The notes: generated from the sequence alone by a model not told the origin. DNA of 23,814 bases from Actinomycetes bacterium (GCA_025964635.1 JAOPYP010000410.1:1-23814), one strand, 5' to 3'; counted from the stretch's first letter, positions 1-7,571 are shown. Made by a program: numbers and translations.

Positions 1-120
1 GCCCGCAGCCGTCGTGGCCAGGACGAACCCGCCCGCCAGGGCCACGAGCACGCTGAGGGCCAGCCACGACTTCCAGTGCTGCCGCAGACGCCCGCGGTGC
101 ACCATGACGACCGCCCGCAC
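1..120 (-). CDS. FtsX-like ABC transporter permease, N-terminal fragment (runs off left edge)
   Basis: Forty codons read leftward from a GTG at 120 and continue past the window edge without a stop. The ribosome site GGGGAGG (132-126) lies five bases ahead of this GTG, which decides the start; an ATG five codons later is an alternative. The peptide starts with a short basic stretch (RGRLRQHWKSW) followed by a hydrophobic segment (LALSVLVALAGGFVLA) and then ATTAAG. This is the usual beginning of large actinobacterial FtsX/MacB-type permeases: Arg-rich cytosolic start, first membrane helix, then an Ala-rich stretch before the first extracellular domain. The family normally works with an ABC ATPase encoded next to it, which would lie outside the window. 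Identification rests on 40 residues only, so the substrate cannot be named. Confidence 0.6.
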   Translation of the reverse strand, partial: MRAVVMVHRGRLRQHWKSWLALSVLVALAGGFVLATTAAG

Positions 121-212
121 CGGCACCTCCCCGTACCCGCCCCAGGATGCCCCCGGCATGCCGCCCCGCCAAGGTGGCCAGCCACCAGCGGGCCGGCGTG
201 TTAGTACCCCCG

Positions 213-479
213 GAACCGCGACTGGCGATGTGGTCGGCCCAGGACCCGGTGACCCTGTCCGGGGCCTGGGGGCCGGGCAAGAGCGGAGGGGAGGAGGTAA
301 GCCAGCGGTCCTCGTTGTCGATCGACGGGGGGCCGGTCCAGGAGAACGTGGTTCGCGTCACCCACATTTTCCGCCGGGAGAAGGGCCAATGGAAGATCGT
401 GCACCGCCACGGTGACTTCCCGCCCCCGGATCAGAGCCCGCCGGAGGACACGGGTGGTTACCGGCCCCCGGCTGGGTAG
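213..479 (+). pseudogene. Remnant of a SnoaL/NTF2-like (ketosteroid-isomerase fold) protein
   Basis: An open frame here carries two blocks that look like pieces of one small SnoaL-like domain. The first is WSAQDPVTLSGAWGPGKSG near the front. The second is DGGPVQENVVRVTHIFRRE followed by KGQWKIVHRHGDF, the typical last two strands of such proteins. In intact members these blocks are separated by about 40-50 residues containing the middle strands; here only about ten residues lie between them, and no convincing N-terminal helix precedes the first block. No ribosome site was found before any candidate start. I read it as a decayed gene with a central deletion and a lost front. Intact relatives are about 130-150 aa, often of unknown substrate. 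The nearby NmrA-like gene is a common neighbour of this family. A short expressed protein cannot be excluded. Confidence 0.5.
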
Positions 480-486
480 CCGGCGG

Positions 487-1386
487 CTAGTAGGAGGGCG
501 CCGCGCCGTCCAGCGGGGGCTCCAGGAACGCGGCCCGGGACCCCTCGAGCCAGTCGTTCAGGCCCCGGGGGGCGTGCCGGGTGACCTCCCGCACGTGCGA
601 GGTGAGCTGGCCGGCGCCCCCCGCGCGGATCCAGGCGAACAGCTCCAGCATCCCCTCGGCGTCCCACGGGGCCAGGCCGGCCCCCAGCAGCTCCTCCCGG
701 GCCCGGTCTTCCGGCTGGTTGGCGTAACGCACCTGGCGCGCGAACACGGCGGAGATCCGGGAGGCCACGTTCGCGTAGGTGAGGGACTCCGGGCCGGTCA
801 GCGTGAACACGCCCGGGTCGTCCCCGGCCGGGGGGACCGGTCCGGTCAGCAGCTGCGCGGCGGCGTCGGCCACGTCCGCGGCGGCGACGAAGCCCACCGT
901 GCCGTGACCGGCCGGAGCGTACAGCGTGGCCTCCCGGCGGATGGCCGCCGCGGCCGGCAGCAGCATCTCCATGTACGGTGCGGGGGCCAGGTAGCTGGCC
1001 GGCAGCCCGGTCGCGTCCAGGTGCCGGGCGATCTCGCGGTGGCTGCGCATGAAGCGCACGTCACAGCCGGGGTCCAGGAAGCCGTCCGCGGCCACCTTCA
1101 CCACGTGGGGCCGGTGTCCCGCCGCCACCAGCGCGTCGATGAAGACGATCTCCAGCTCGGCCTGCGTCTCGCTGGACGGGCTCAGCAGGAAGACCCGGTC
1201 GAAGGCCTGAAGCTGCTCCGCGGCAGGCGGGTCGTCGAACGTGCCCACCAGGTTCTCGCCCGGGCCGGGCAGGTCCAGCCCCTTGGCTTCCACCCGCACC
1301 ATCGCGACTGCCTCAGCCCGGGTGTCAGCCAGCGCCTCCAGCAGGCGGTAGCCGACCCTTCCGGTCGCTCCGGTCACCAGGATCAC
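487..1386 (-). CDS. NmrA-like NAD(P)-binding protein / atypical SDR oxidoreductase
   Basis: A 299-aa cytosolic protein of the atypical short-chain dehydrogenase class (NmrA / NAD(P)H azoreductase-like). The dinucleotide-binding loop GATGRVG is at residues 6-12, directly after the first beta strand. A YMEML stretch in the middle and the late FTLTGPESLTYANVASRIS block are typical of the group, the latter marking the substrate domain. The classical YxxxK pair is not evident, as expected for NmrA relatives, which include redox sensors as well as reductases. The start is GTG at 1386, fixed by a perfect AGGAGG (1398-1393) six bases upstream. It is transcribed away from the LolA-like/ABC operon across a 69-bp divergent gap. 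Length fits the family. Catalytic versus regulatory role cannot be decided. Confidence 0.85.
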   Translation of the reverse strand: MILVTGATGRVGYRLLEALADTRAEAVAMVRVEAKGLDLPGPGENLVGTFDDPPAAEQLQAFDRVFLLSPSSETQAELEIVFIDALVAAGHRPHVVKVAADGFLDPGCDVRFMRSHREIARHLDATGLPASYLAPAPYMEMLLPAAAAIRREATLYAPAGHGTVGFVAAADVADAAAQLLTGPVPPAGDDPGVFTLTGPESLTYANVASRISAVFARQVRYANQPEDRAREELLGAGLAPWDAEGMLELFAWIRAGGAGQLTSHVREVTRHAPRGLNDWLEGSRAAFLEPPLDGAAPSY

Positions 1387-1455
1387 GGGCCGCCTCCTCG
1401 TGCGCTGTCCTTATGGGCACCTTACGGGAGGCCCGCCCCGGCGCGCCGGCCCCCC

Positions 1456-2643
1456 ATGGAGACGTACGTTGGTTCCGTGAGCCGGGGTGCATGGCGCAGA
1501 TGGTCCATCGTGGCGTCCGGGACCGCCCTGCTGTGCGCGCTCCCGGCGGTGATCGCTGTCCTCCCGGTATCCGCCTCCCCGATCAGCGCGCCGGCCCTGC
1601 GGGCCCGCATCCTGGCCTCCGCCCGCGTCCCGTACCAGGGCTACGCCGAGAGCACGGTGAACCTGGGCCTGCCGCTCCTCCCCGGCCTGCACAACGTGAG
1701 CCTCCTGCTGGACGGCACCACCGACCAGTACGTGTGGTACCGCTCCCCGTCGTACTGGCGGGCCGACGACGTGACCGGCACCGGCGAGAGCGACACCTAC
1801 GCCGACGGCGGGGTGACCTATCTGTGGAACTACGGGACCAACCTGCTCACCCAGGTCACCGGCGCGGAGCCGGTGCGGCTGCCGCGGGCCCCGGACCTGC
1901 TGCCGCCCGCGCTGGCCCGGCGGCTGCTGGACACCGCGGGCCGCGCGGACCGGATCTCCCGGCTGCCCGGCCGCCGGATCGCCGGGGTGGACACGGCCGG
2001 CCTGCGGCTGGTTCCGGCCGGGACCAGCACCACGATCGGCGCGGTGGACATCTGGGCCGACCCGGTCAGCGGGCTCCCACTCGAGGTGGAGATCACCGGC
2101 CGCGGCACGACCCAGCCCGTGCTGATCAGCACGTTCCTGGAGCTCAGCCGGGCCCAGCCGGACCTGGCCGCGGTGATTCCCCACCCGGCCCCCAACGTCG
2201 GGCTCACCACCACCCGGCTGCCCAACGTGGACGGCGTGCTGAACAGTGACGGCGACGGCGACGGCGACACCACCCCATTCCCGCCGCAGCTGGGCGGGCT
2301 GCGCCGCGTGGTCCTCCCGGGCAGCCCTTCGGGGGTGGCGATCTACGGCACCGGGTTCTCCCGGTTCGTGCTGCTCCCGCTGCCCCGCGGGGTCGGCACG
2401 GACGCGCTCAATGCCGCGATCCAGGCCGGGGCGGGCAGCGTGCCCCTCTCCGGGACGGGGGGAAGCCAGGCCGGAACGCAGGCCGGCGTGCTGATCCGGA
2501 CCCCGCTCCTGTCCGTTCTGCTGGTCAGGGGCGGTTTCCACCACGCCGTTTTCCTGTTCACCGGTGCGGTGACCCCGGCCCTGCTGGCGAGTTCCGCCAG
2601 TGCCCTGGTCACCGACTTGTCACACAGGCCGAGGTTCCGATGA
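1456..2643 (+). CDS. Exported LolA/RseB-like lipid-binding-fold protein
   Basis: A 395-aa protein with a basic start, one hydrophobic segment at about residues 17-37 (signal peptide or membrane anchor), and a large extracytoplasmic region. The section LRARILASARVPYQGYAES, followed by alternating strands around DQYVWYRSPSYWRADDV and TYLWNYGTNLLTQV, is the pattern of the LolA/RseB beta-sheet fold (outer-membrane lipoprotein carrier and sigma-E regulator RseB). Actinobacterial members are usually paired with ABC transporters. The open frame extends far upstream to 412, but that part is antisense to the NmrA-like gene; ATG 1456 gives a proper signal sequence, and GTG 1477 is an alternative. The stop overlaps the ATPase start (ATGA at 2640), so the two are translationally coupled. 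An acidic DGDGDGD run lies near residues 259-265. Likely a partner or sensor of the transporter; ligand unknown. Confidence 0.75.
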   Translation: METYVGSVSRGAWRRWSIVASGTALLCALPAVIAVLPVSASPISAPALRARILASARVPYQGYAESTVNLGLPLLPGLHNVSLLLDGTTDQYVWYRSPSYWRADDVTGTGESDTYADGGVTYLWNYGTNLLTQVTGAEPVRLPRAPDLLPPALARRLLDTAGRADRISRLPGRRIAGVDTAGLRLVPAGTSTTIGAVDIWADPVSGLPLEVEITGRGTTQPVLISTFLELSRAQPDLAAVIPHPAPNVGLTTTRLPNVDGVLNSDGDGDGDTTPFPPQLGGLRRVVLPGSPSGVAIYGTGFSRFVLLPLPRGVGTDALNAAIQAGAGSVPLSGTGGSQAGTQAGVLIRTPLLSVLLVRGGFHHAVFLFTGAVTPALLASSASALVTDLSHRPRFR

Positions 2644-3563
2644 TCGTTACGCGCGGCCTCACCAAGCGCTACGGCCCTCTGCTCGTGGTGGATCAGGTCG
2701 ACCTGGACGTCCGGGAGGGCGACCGCTACGGCTTCCTCGGGCCCAACGGATCCGGGAAGACCACCGTGGTCCGGATGCTGCTCGGCCTGGTCTACGCGAC
2801 CAGCGGCGACATCACGGTGCTGGGCCAGCCGGTGCCGAAACAGGTCGGCAAGGTGCTGCCCTCGATCGGCTCGCTGGTGGAAGGCCCGTCCGCGTACGGC
2901 CACCTGTCCGGGCGGGCCAACCTGGCCCTGATGGACGCGGCCGGAAAGTCGGGCGCCCGCCGGACCCGGCGCAGCCGGATCGCCGCCACCCTGGACCGGG
3001 TCGGGCTGGGCGGCATCGACAACCGCCCGGTGAAGCGGTACTCCCTCGGCATGCGCCAGCGGCTCGGCCTGGCCGCCGCGCTGCTGCGTACCCCGAAGCT
3101 GCTCATCCTCGACGAGCCGACCAACGGCCTCGACCCGCAGGGCATCCGGGAGATCCGTGACCTGCTGATCGAGCTGAACGCGGCCGGCACCACCGTGTTC
3201 CTGTCCAGTCACCAGCTCAGCGAGGTCGAGCAGCTGTGCACCCGGGTCGGCATCGTGGACCGCGGCCGGCTCGTCCGCCAGGACGACCTGGAGACGCTGC
3301 GCGCGCTGACCGGGCGCTCGATCGTCCGCACCCCCGACGCCGACCGGGCCCGTGAGCTGCTGGACGGCCAGATCGAGCTCGCGCAGGCCGGGCGGCTGGT
3401 GATCGCGGACGCTGACACCGCCGCGCTCAACTCCCGCCTCGTCGCCCATGGGGTCCGGGTCACGGGTATCGAGGCCGAACGACGGTCGCTGGAGGACGTG
3501 GTGCTCTCGGTGACCGGCTCCGGCTCTGACCGCGTCGACGTCCAGGATGGTGACCGGCCATGA
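2640..3563 (+). CDS. ABC transporter ATP-binding protein (ABC-2 exporter type)
   Basis: A 307-aa nucleotide-binding subunit. Walker A GPNGSGKTT is at about residues 34-42, the signature YSLGMRQRLGLA at about 134-145, Walker B LLILDEPTNGLDP follows, and the H-loop histidine is in SSHQLSEVE. After the ATPase core there is an 80-residue C-terminal extension, common in drug- and lantibiotic-type exporters of the CcmA/DrrA group. The gene overlaps the LolA-like gene by four bases upstream and the permease gene by four bases downstream, forming a tight operon. The family powers export or lipid/peptide resistance using a separate permease dimer. Substrate cannot be assigned from sequence; the LolA/RseB-like neighbour suggests an envelope-related, possibly lipophilic, cargo. 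Confidence 0.95.
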   Translation: MIVTRGLTKRYGPLLVVDQVDLDVREGDRYGFLGPNGSGKTTVVRMLLGLVYATSGDITVLGQPVPKQVGKVLPSIGSLVEGPSAYGHLSGRANLALMDAAGKSGARRTRRSRIAATLDRVGLGGIDNRPVKRYSLGMRQRLGLAAALLRTPKLLILDEPTNGLDPQGIREIRDLLIELNAAGTTVFLSSHQLSEVEQLCTRVGIVDRGRLVRQDDLETLRALTGRSIVRTPDADRARELLDGQIELAQAGRLVIADADTAALNSRLVAHGVRVTGIEAERRSLEDVVLSVTGSGSDRVDVQDGDRP

Positions 3564-4405
3564 TCCGCGTCGAGCTGGTGAAGCTGGCCCGCCGCCCGCG
3601 CAGCTGGGTCAGCCTCGTGCTGCTGTGCGGCCTGCCGGTGCTCGTGGCGGTGTTCGTCGCGGTCACCCACCTCGCGCCGCCCCCGGGCCAGGGCCCGGCC
3701 CTGCTGTCCGCGGTGCTGTCCAGCGGGTCGCTCTACCCGGCCGCGGCGCTCGCGATCGTGCTGCCCATCTTCCTGCCGGTGGCGGTCGCGGTGGTGGCCG
3801 GCGACTCCATCGCGGGTGAGGCCGGCTCGGGCACGCTGCGCTACCTGCTGGCCCGGCCGGTCGGCCGGACCCGGCTGCTGGCCGCCAAGCTGGTCGCGCT
3901 CGTCGTCTACACGCTGTCCGCGGTGATCCTGGTCGCGGTGACCGCCTACCTGACCGGGATCGCGCTGTTCGGCGCCCAGCCGGTCGCCGCCACCGCCGGC
4001 GGCCTGACCACGTCCAACATCGCGGCGACCTCGCTGTCCGGCAGCGGGCTGAGCCCGGCGGACATCGCGCTGCGGACGATCGGGGCGGTCGCCTTCATCG
4101 CGGTGTCCATGCTGGGCGTGGGCGCGATCGCGCTGTTCCTGTCCACGATCACCGACTCGGCCCTCGGCGCCGCGCTGGGTGCTCTGGCCGCGCTGATCAC
4201 CAGCGAGGTGCTGGTCACCCTGAACGCCGCGTCGGCGGTCAACCCCTACCTGCCCACCCGGTACTGGCTGGCCTGGATCGACTTCTTCCGCGACCCGATC
4301 GTCTGGCGGAACATCGAGCGGGGCTTCGCCGTGCAGGGCGTCTACGTGCTAGTCTTCCTGGCCGCGTCCTGGGCGCACTTCGCGACCAAGGACATCACCA
4401 GCTAA
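3560..4405 (+). CDS. ABC-2 type permease subunit
   Basis: A 281-aa integral membrane protein with six hydrophobic segments at roughly residues 15-36, 57-80, 107-135, 174-198, 201-224 and 258-278. Between the second and third lies AGEAGSGTLRYLLARPVGRTRLL, the cytosolic coupling segment that marks ABC-2 permeases (NosY/DrrB-like). The start ATG at 3560 overlaps the ATPase stop, so the pair is translationally coupled. It should form the membrane channel with the upstream ATPase. The gene ends 14 bp from the oppositely oriented GGDEF gene, so the operon finishes here; no clear stem with a T run was found in that gap. Substrate unknown. Confidence 0.9.
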   Translation: MIRVELVKLARRPRSWVSLVLLCGLPVLVAVFVAVTHLAPPPGQGPALLSAVLSSGSLYPAAALAIVLPIFLPVAVAVVAGDSIAGEAGSGTLRYLLARPVGRTRLLAAKLVALVVYTLSAVILVAVTAYLTGIALFGAQPVAATAGGLTTSNIAATSLSGSGLSPADIALRTIGAVAFIAVSMLGVGAIALFLSTITDSALGAALGALAALITSEVLVTLNAASAVNPYLPTRYWLAWIDFFRDPIVWRNIERGFAVQGVYVLVFLAASWAHFATKDITS

Positions 4406-4419
4406 CCCGGTTCGCGGGG

Positions 4420-5700
4420 TCAGCCGGGGCTGGCGGCCAGCACGCACACCCGGTTCCGGCCGGCCTCCTTGGCCTGGTAGAGGGCGTGATCCGCGGCGGC
4501 CAGCAGCTCGTCGAGGTCGCGGCGGGAGGATCCGAGGGCGGCCACCCCGATCGAGATCGTGACCTGGAGCGGGGGATCGCCGCTGGTGGCGCCGCTGACC
4601 GGGGTGACGATCCGGGAGATCTTCTCGCGCAGCCGCTCGGTGATCTGGCGGGCTTCGGCGGCGTCGGTGCCGGGCAGCAGGATGCAGAACTCCTCGCCGC
4701 CGAACCGGCCGGTGAGATCGCCGTCCCGCAGCAGCGCGTTCAGGGCACTGGCCAGGGCGGCCAGCACGGCGTCCCCGGCCAGATGCCCGAACGTGTCGTT
4801 GACGTTCTTGAAGTGATCGATGTCGGCGATCGCCACGGCCAGCGGGGCCCGGGTCCGGACCGCCCGCGCGGTCTCCAGCCGGGCTTCCCGCAGCCAGGTG
4901 CCGGCGTTGAGCAGGCCCGTCTTGGCGTCGATGCGGGAGGCGTCGACCAGCTGGGCGTGCCGGAAGGACCGGTGCAGCAGCGCGACTAATGGCAGGGCGC
5001 CCAGCGCCATGAACGGGCTGGCGGTGACCGCGTGGGCGACCATGATCCCGACCGACAGCTCGGCGGCGTCGTGGAACAGGGGCTCGCGGGTGAAGAGGTT
5101 CTCGCGCACGCTGGCGGCCGGGTCGGCCCCCTTGACCGCGGTCATCACCAGGACCTTGTTGACCGCGGACTTGAGCACGCCGCACGCGGCCGCGGCCAGG
5201 GTCCAGGCCAGCACCCGGGCCTGGGCGCCGGGAGCCGCCCCGGTGACCTCCGGTCCGAGCACGTGGAACGCCAGCGAGGCCGCGCCGTAGGACAGCCCCA
5301 GCGCCGCGGCGGTGAACACGCGGCGGTACACCAGGGTGGGCCGGACCCGCCACTGCACCAGGGCCATCCGGGGGATCGGCACCAGGAGCGCGTACAGGGG
5401 CGGCAGCAGGAGGGCGAGCGGCAGCTCCCAGATCGCGTGCACGTCCTTGACCAGGCCTGCGGGCTCACCCGCGCGGTGGGTCAGCTCCACCGTCAGCAGG
5501 TTGCAGGCCAGCAGGACCGCGGCCAGCTCCAGATCGGCGCCCCGGAATCGGGTCGCGGCGGCACACGCCCCGATCACGGCGAGGTCCGCGGCGATCACGG
5601 CCGCGATGAAAGCCAGTAACCAGGCAGGAAGTTCCCAGGCCCGCCACCGATGACTATAAGCGACGACCCGATTTCTCATCGTTATGGCGTGAGCGACCAT
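4420..5700 (-). CDS. Membrane-bound GGDEF diguanylate cyclase
   Basis: A 426-aa protein predicted to make the second messenger cyclic di-GMP from two GTP. The N-terminal half (about residues 20-250) is hydrophobic with six to seven probable helices and no recognised sensory domain name. The C-terminal half is a GGDEF domain: DIDHFKNVNDTFGH supplies the metal-binding Asp and guanine-contacting residues, and the active-site loop is GGEEF at residues 334-338. Five residues before it is RDGD (325-328), the RxxD I-site for product inhibition, so both activity and feedback control look intact. There is no EAL domain. ATG 5700 is used; an in-frame ATG at 5679 is possible, and neither has a strong ribosome site. 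It is a single gene, convergent with the ABC operon. Confidence 0.93.
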   Translation of the reverse strand: MVAHAITMRNRVVAYSHRWRAWELPAWLLAFIAAVIAADLAVIGACAAATRFRGADLELAAVLLACNLLTVELTHRAGEPAGLVKDVHAIWELPLALLLPPLYALLVPIPRMALVQWRVRPTLVYRRVFTAAALGLSYGAASLAFHVLGPEVTGAAPGAQARVLAWTLAAAACGVLKSAVNKVLVMTAVKGADPAASVRENLFTREPLFHDAAELSVGIMVAHAVTASPFMALGALPLVALLHRSFRHAQLVDASRIDAKTGLLNAGTWLREARLETARAVRTRAPLAVAIADIDHFKNVNDTFGHLAGDAVLAALASALNALLRDGDLTGRFGGEEFCILLPGTDAAEARQITERLREKISRIVTPVSGATSGDPPLQVTISIGVAALGSSRRDLDELLAAADHALYQAKEAGRNRVCVLAASPG

Positions 5701-6053
5701 TTGTTACGCTCTAGGCATATGTATCCGAGCTCCTGGCCGGGTAGCTTCCGTCAGGGAGGGAGGGGGTGGCGAGCATGCGCGGCGAAGGCTGGACGTGACC
5801 GCAGGCGAGCGGCGGCGGGCGCGCCGCGGATAGTAACCACGCGCGTGTCCCGCCGTATCGCACACTGCACCCTTCCCCCGGGGTCTATCCCCATAAGGTA
5901 ATGAACAGTGGCGAATATGTCACCAGGGCGGACCATTCTGGCCAGCCGGTTTGCCGGGACTCGTCCTGATATTACTTTGAAGTGCGTATGACTATTTGGG
6001 ACGCGACTGACCGTCCGATGGCCCCGCGTTGATGGACCGCGCCCCGGCGGCCG
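5701..6053. other. Non-coding interval upstream of the GGDEF gene and downstream of the HxlR-like gene
   Basis: These 353 bases are clearly less GC-rich than the neighbours in two places (around 5690-5725 and 5890-5995) and hold no convincing gene. Open frames are short and lack actinobacterial third-position bias. A 22-codon frame starting at the ATG at 5901, just after a TAAGG, is the best small candidate but has no supporting feature. On the minus strand a four-codon frame (ATG 5718 to TAA 5704) preceded by AGGAG sits immediately before the GGDEF start and could be a leader peptide or chance. The GGDEF promoter must lie here, but no clear -35/-10 pair was identified. Confidence 0.4.
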
Positions 6054-6407
6054 CTACTGGCCATCGGGGTAGCCGGGGCCGTCCGGGGCCGGCGCGTTCG
6101 CCGTGTACCACGCGTCCAGGGAGTCCAGCTCGGCGACGAGCCGCCGGGCGAACTCGGTGGCCCAGTAGTGCGTCTCCCGCGGGAACCGCCGCACCTCGCG
6201 CCGGCTCACGTAGCCCGCATCCTCCAGATGGCGGAGCCGGTCGCGCATGACCTTCCACGTCAGCCGGTGCCCGTCTGAGGCCTGCTCGTTGATCGCGTCC
6301 AGCAGATCGGTGGGGCGGGCGCCCCCCTCGGCCAGGTTGGCCAGGATGGCCAGATCCCACCGGCCCCTGATGCTGGCCAGGAAGCGCATGAAGCGCTGCC
6401 AGTTCAC
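6054..6407 (-). CDS. HxlR-like winged-helix transcriptional regulator
   Basis: A 117-aa DNA-binding protein. The segment RGRWDLAILANLAEGGARPTDL is the first helix plus positioning helix of an HxlR-type winged helix. TWKVMRDRLRHLEDAGYVSR is the recognition helix and its lead into the wing, and the wing continues through RREVRRFPRETHYWAT. The C-terminal ARRLVAELDSLDAWY helix is the dimer interface. It lacks the N-terminal cysteine of redox-sensing HxlR/HypR proteins, so a ligand- or promoter-specific role is more likely. I chose GTG 6407 because GGGAG (6419-6415) lies seven bases upstream and the peptide then begins VNWQRFMRFL as in close relatives; ATG 6434 is in frame but has no site at a good distance. 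It is divergent from the XRE gene across a region with two dyads. Confidence 0.85.
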   Translation of the reverse strand: MNWQRFMRFLASIRGRWDLAILANLAEGGARPTDLLDAINEQASDGHRLTWKVMRDRLRHLEDAGYVSRREVRRFPRETHYWATEFARRLVAELDSLDAWYTANAPAPDGPGYPDGQ

Positions 6408-6442
6408 CGCGGGTCTCCCGCCGATCCCTGCCATCTTCGGGG

Positions 6443-6473
6443 GGGCCAGCTCCGGGTGGGCCAGCTCCGGGGG
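6443..6473. repeat. Short direct repeat GGCCAGCTCCGGG (two copies)
   Basis: Two tandem copies of GGCCAGCTCCGGG separated by TG lie just upstream of the HxlR-like gene, inside or before its leader. They may be a duplicated operator half or simple slippage. No function is shown. Confidence 0.45.
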
Positions 6474-6494
6474 AGCCGTATTCGCGGAGGGTCA

Positions 6495-6536
6495 CTTCCC
6501 TCGTCACACCACCCGCCGGTAATGTGACGGGAAGTC
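6495..6536. promoter_or_regulatory. Long inverted repeat between divergent regulators (putative operator)
   Basis: The left arm ACTTCCCTCGTCACA (6495-6509) and right arm TGTGACGGGAAGT (6524-6536) are complementary over 13 bases, with a two-base bulge (TC) in the left arm and a 14-base spacer. It lies 88 bases upstream of the HxlR-like start and well upstream of the XRE start. HxlR proteins bind as dimers to spaced inverted repeats in their own promoters, so self-regulation is the simplest reading. A hairpin in RNA is the alternative, but there is no T run. Confidence 0.55.
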
Positions 6537-6634
6537 CGGTCCTCCACTCCCGGTGGCCAGGTGGGAAATGGATCATCGCGAGGCTGGGAGCGGCTCATAG
6601 TCGTCCAGCAAAACATAGCCGCAGGGAGCAGGCC

Positions 6635-6649
6635 GGAACTGTGAGTTCC
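6635..6649. promoter_or_regulatory. Perfect dyad GGAACT-GTG-AGTTCC ahead of the XRE gene
   Basis: A perfect 6-3-6 dyad ends 40 bases before the GTG start of the XRE/MmyB-like regulator. This geometry (15 bp, short centre) is typical for dimeric helix-turn-helix repressors acting on their own promoter. It differs in sequence from the 6495-6536 inverted repeat, so the two divergent regulators probably each have their own site. Confidence 0.5.
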
Positions 6650-6689
6650 CATCACGCTGCGGGCACGGGCCGGTACCTGGCCCTGGACA

Positions 6690-7520
6690 GTGAATGCCGG
6701 CATGGCGGACTCCGCTGAGGCCGCGTGGAGACGGCGCAGCGAACTCAGTGACCTCCTGCTGAGCTGCCGCTCCAGGCTGGCCAGAAGCGACGCGGAAGGG
6801 CACGACAGAAGCCTCAGGCAGCAGGACGTCGCCGACCTGATTGGCATCAGCGTCCGCTACTACGCCTCGTTCGAGCGCGGCGAGATCGATAAGCCGAGCG
6901 TCCAGCTCGTCGAGTCCATCGCCACCGCGCTCCGCATGGGCGACGCCCAGCGTTCCGCCCTGCACGTGCTGGCTTTAAGCCACGATCCGCCCATGCCGGC
7001 CCGCCAGGCCGGGCCCGCCGGGAGCCCGCCGCTGGTGCCGCTCGCGCTGCGGGAACTGGTCCGGCGGCTGGACCCCACGCCGGCCGCGATCACCGACGAG
7101 ATGTGGACCATCCTGGTCCGCAACGCGACCATGACCCACTGGGTGGGGGGGTACTTCGACCGGGTGCCTCCCGATCAGCAGAACCTGATCCTGTACCTGT
7201 TCAGCCCCGAGGCCCGGCGCGTCCTGGCCGACGTGGACGGCGACCGGCAGGCGGCCGTGGCCGGGCTGAGGTACCAGTACGCGCGGAACGTGGCCAGCCC
7301 GCGGTTCGCCGTCCTGGTCGACCGGCTCCTGGCCACCGGCCCGGAGGCCCGGGACATGTGGAAACGCCATGATCTGGAAATCCCGCGGAAGCTCTACCGG
7401 CTCCGGATACGCGAGGCCGCCGGGCGGACGGCGGATGTGAGCGTGGTCTTCACGGCGCTGTCGGCGCGCCTGTCGCTCCTGGTCGCCATGCTCCCCGAAG
7501 GCCATCCGGATCCCGCGTAA
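6690..7520 (+). CDS. XRE-family regulator with MmyB-like C-terminal ligand domain
   Basis: A 276-aa transcription factor. Residues about 14-85 form an XRE helix-turn-helix: LSDLLLSCRSRLARSD leads into the motif QQDVADLIGISVRYYASFERG, followed by PSVQLVESIATAL. From about residue 105 the protein has the MmyB-like ligand-binding module, shown by a W at the start of the domain, the segment NLILYLFSPEARRVL, the block AGLRYQYARNVASPRFAVLVDRLLA, and the conserved MWKRHDL near residue 230. Structural relatives of this module bind a small fatty-acid-like ligand, but the ligand here is unknown. Start GTG 6690 is taken as longest; ATG 6702 is equally plausible because neither has a good ribosome site. 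In actinomycetes such genes usually lie divergent from an oxidoreductase they control; here the divergent gene is another regulator. Confidence 0.9.
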   Translation: MNAGMADSAEAAWRRRSELSDLLLSCRSRLARSDAEGHDRSLRQQDVADLIGISVRYYASFERGEIDKPSVQLVESIATALRMGDAQRSALHVLALSHDPPMPARQAGPAGSPPLVPLALRELVRRLDPTPAAITDEMWTILVRNATMTHWVGGYFDRVPPDQQNLILYLFSPEARRVLADVDGDRQAAVAGLRYQYARNVASPRFAVLVDRLLATGPEARDMWKRHDLEIPRKLYRLRIREAAGRTADVSVVFTALSARLSLLVAMLPEGHPDPA

Positions 7521-7551
7521 CGCACCGGAAAGTGCGGGTGATGGTACCCGC
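7521..7551 (+). other. Two overlapping hairpins after the XRE stop codon
   Basis: CGCAC (7521-7525) pairs with GTGCG (7532-7536) around a six-base loop. GCGGGT (7534-7539) pairs with ACCCGC (7546-7551) around another six-base loop. The two stems share bases 7534-7536 and so exclude each other. They could be a weak terminator of the XRE gene, although no T run follows, or a switch ahead of the next gene. Confidence 0.35.
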
Positions 7552-7571
7552 ATGTGCGCATGAGGCGCCTG

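Noticed and set aside
412..1455. Long plus-strand extension of the LolA/RseB-like frame
   Set aside because: It is antisense to the NmrA-like gene, Arg/Gly/Pro-rich, and lacks any domain; ATG 1456 gives a normal signal sequence.
1411..2544. 377-codon minus-strand open frame
   Set aside because: Shadow of the LolA/RseB-like gene; Gly/Arg/Gln-rich with no motif.
5751..5936. 61-codon minus-strand frame ahead of the GGDEF gene
   Set aside because: No ribosome site, no coding bias and no recognisable feature.
5992..6576. 194-codon minus-strand frame covering the HxlR-like gene
   Set aside because: Different frame from the winged-helix protein; repetitive Gly/Pro content and no ribosome site.
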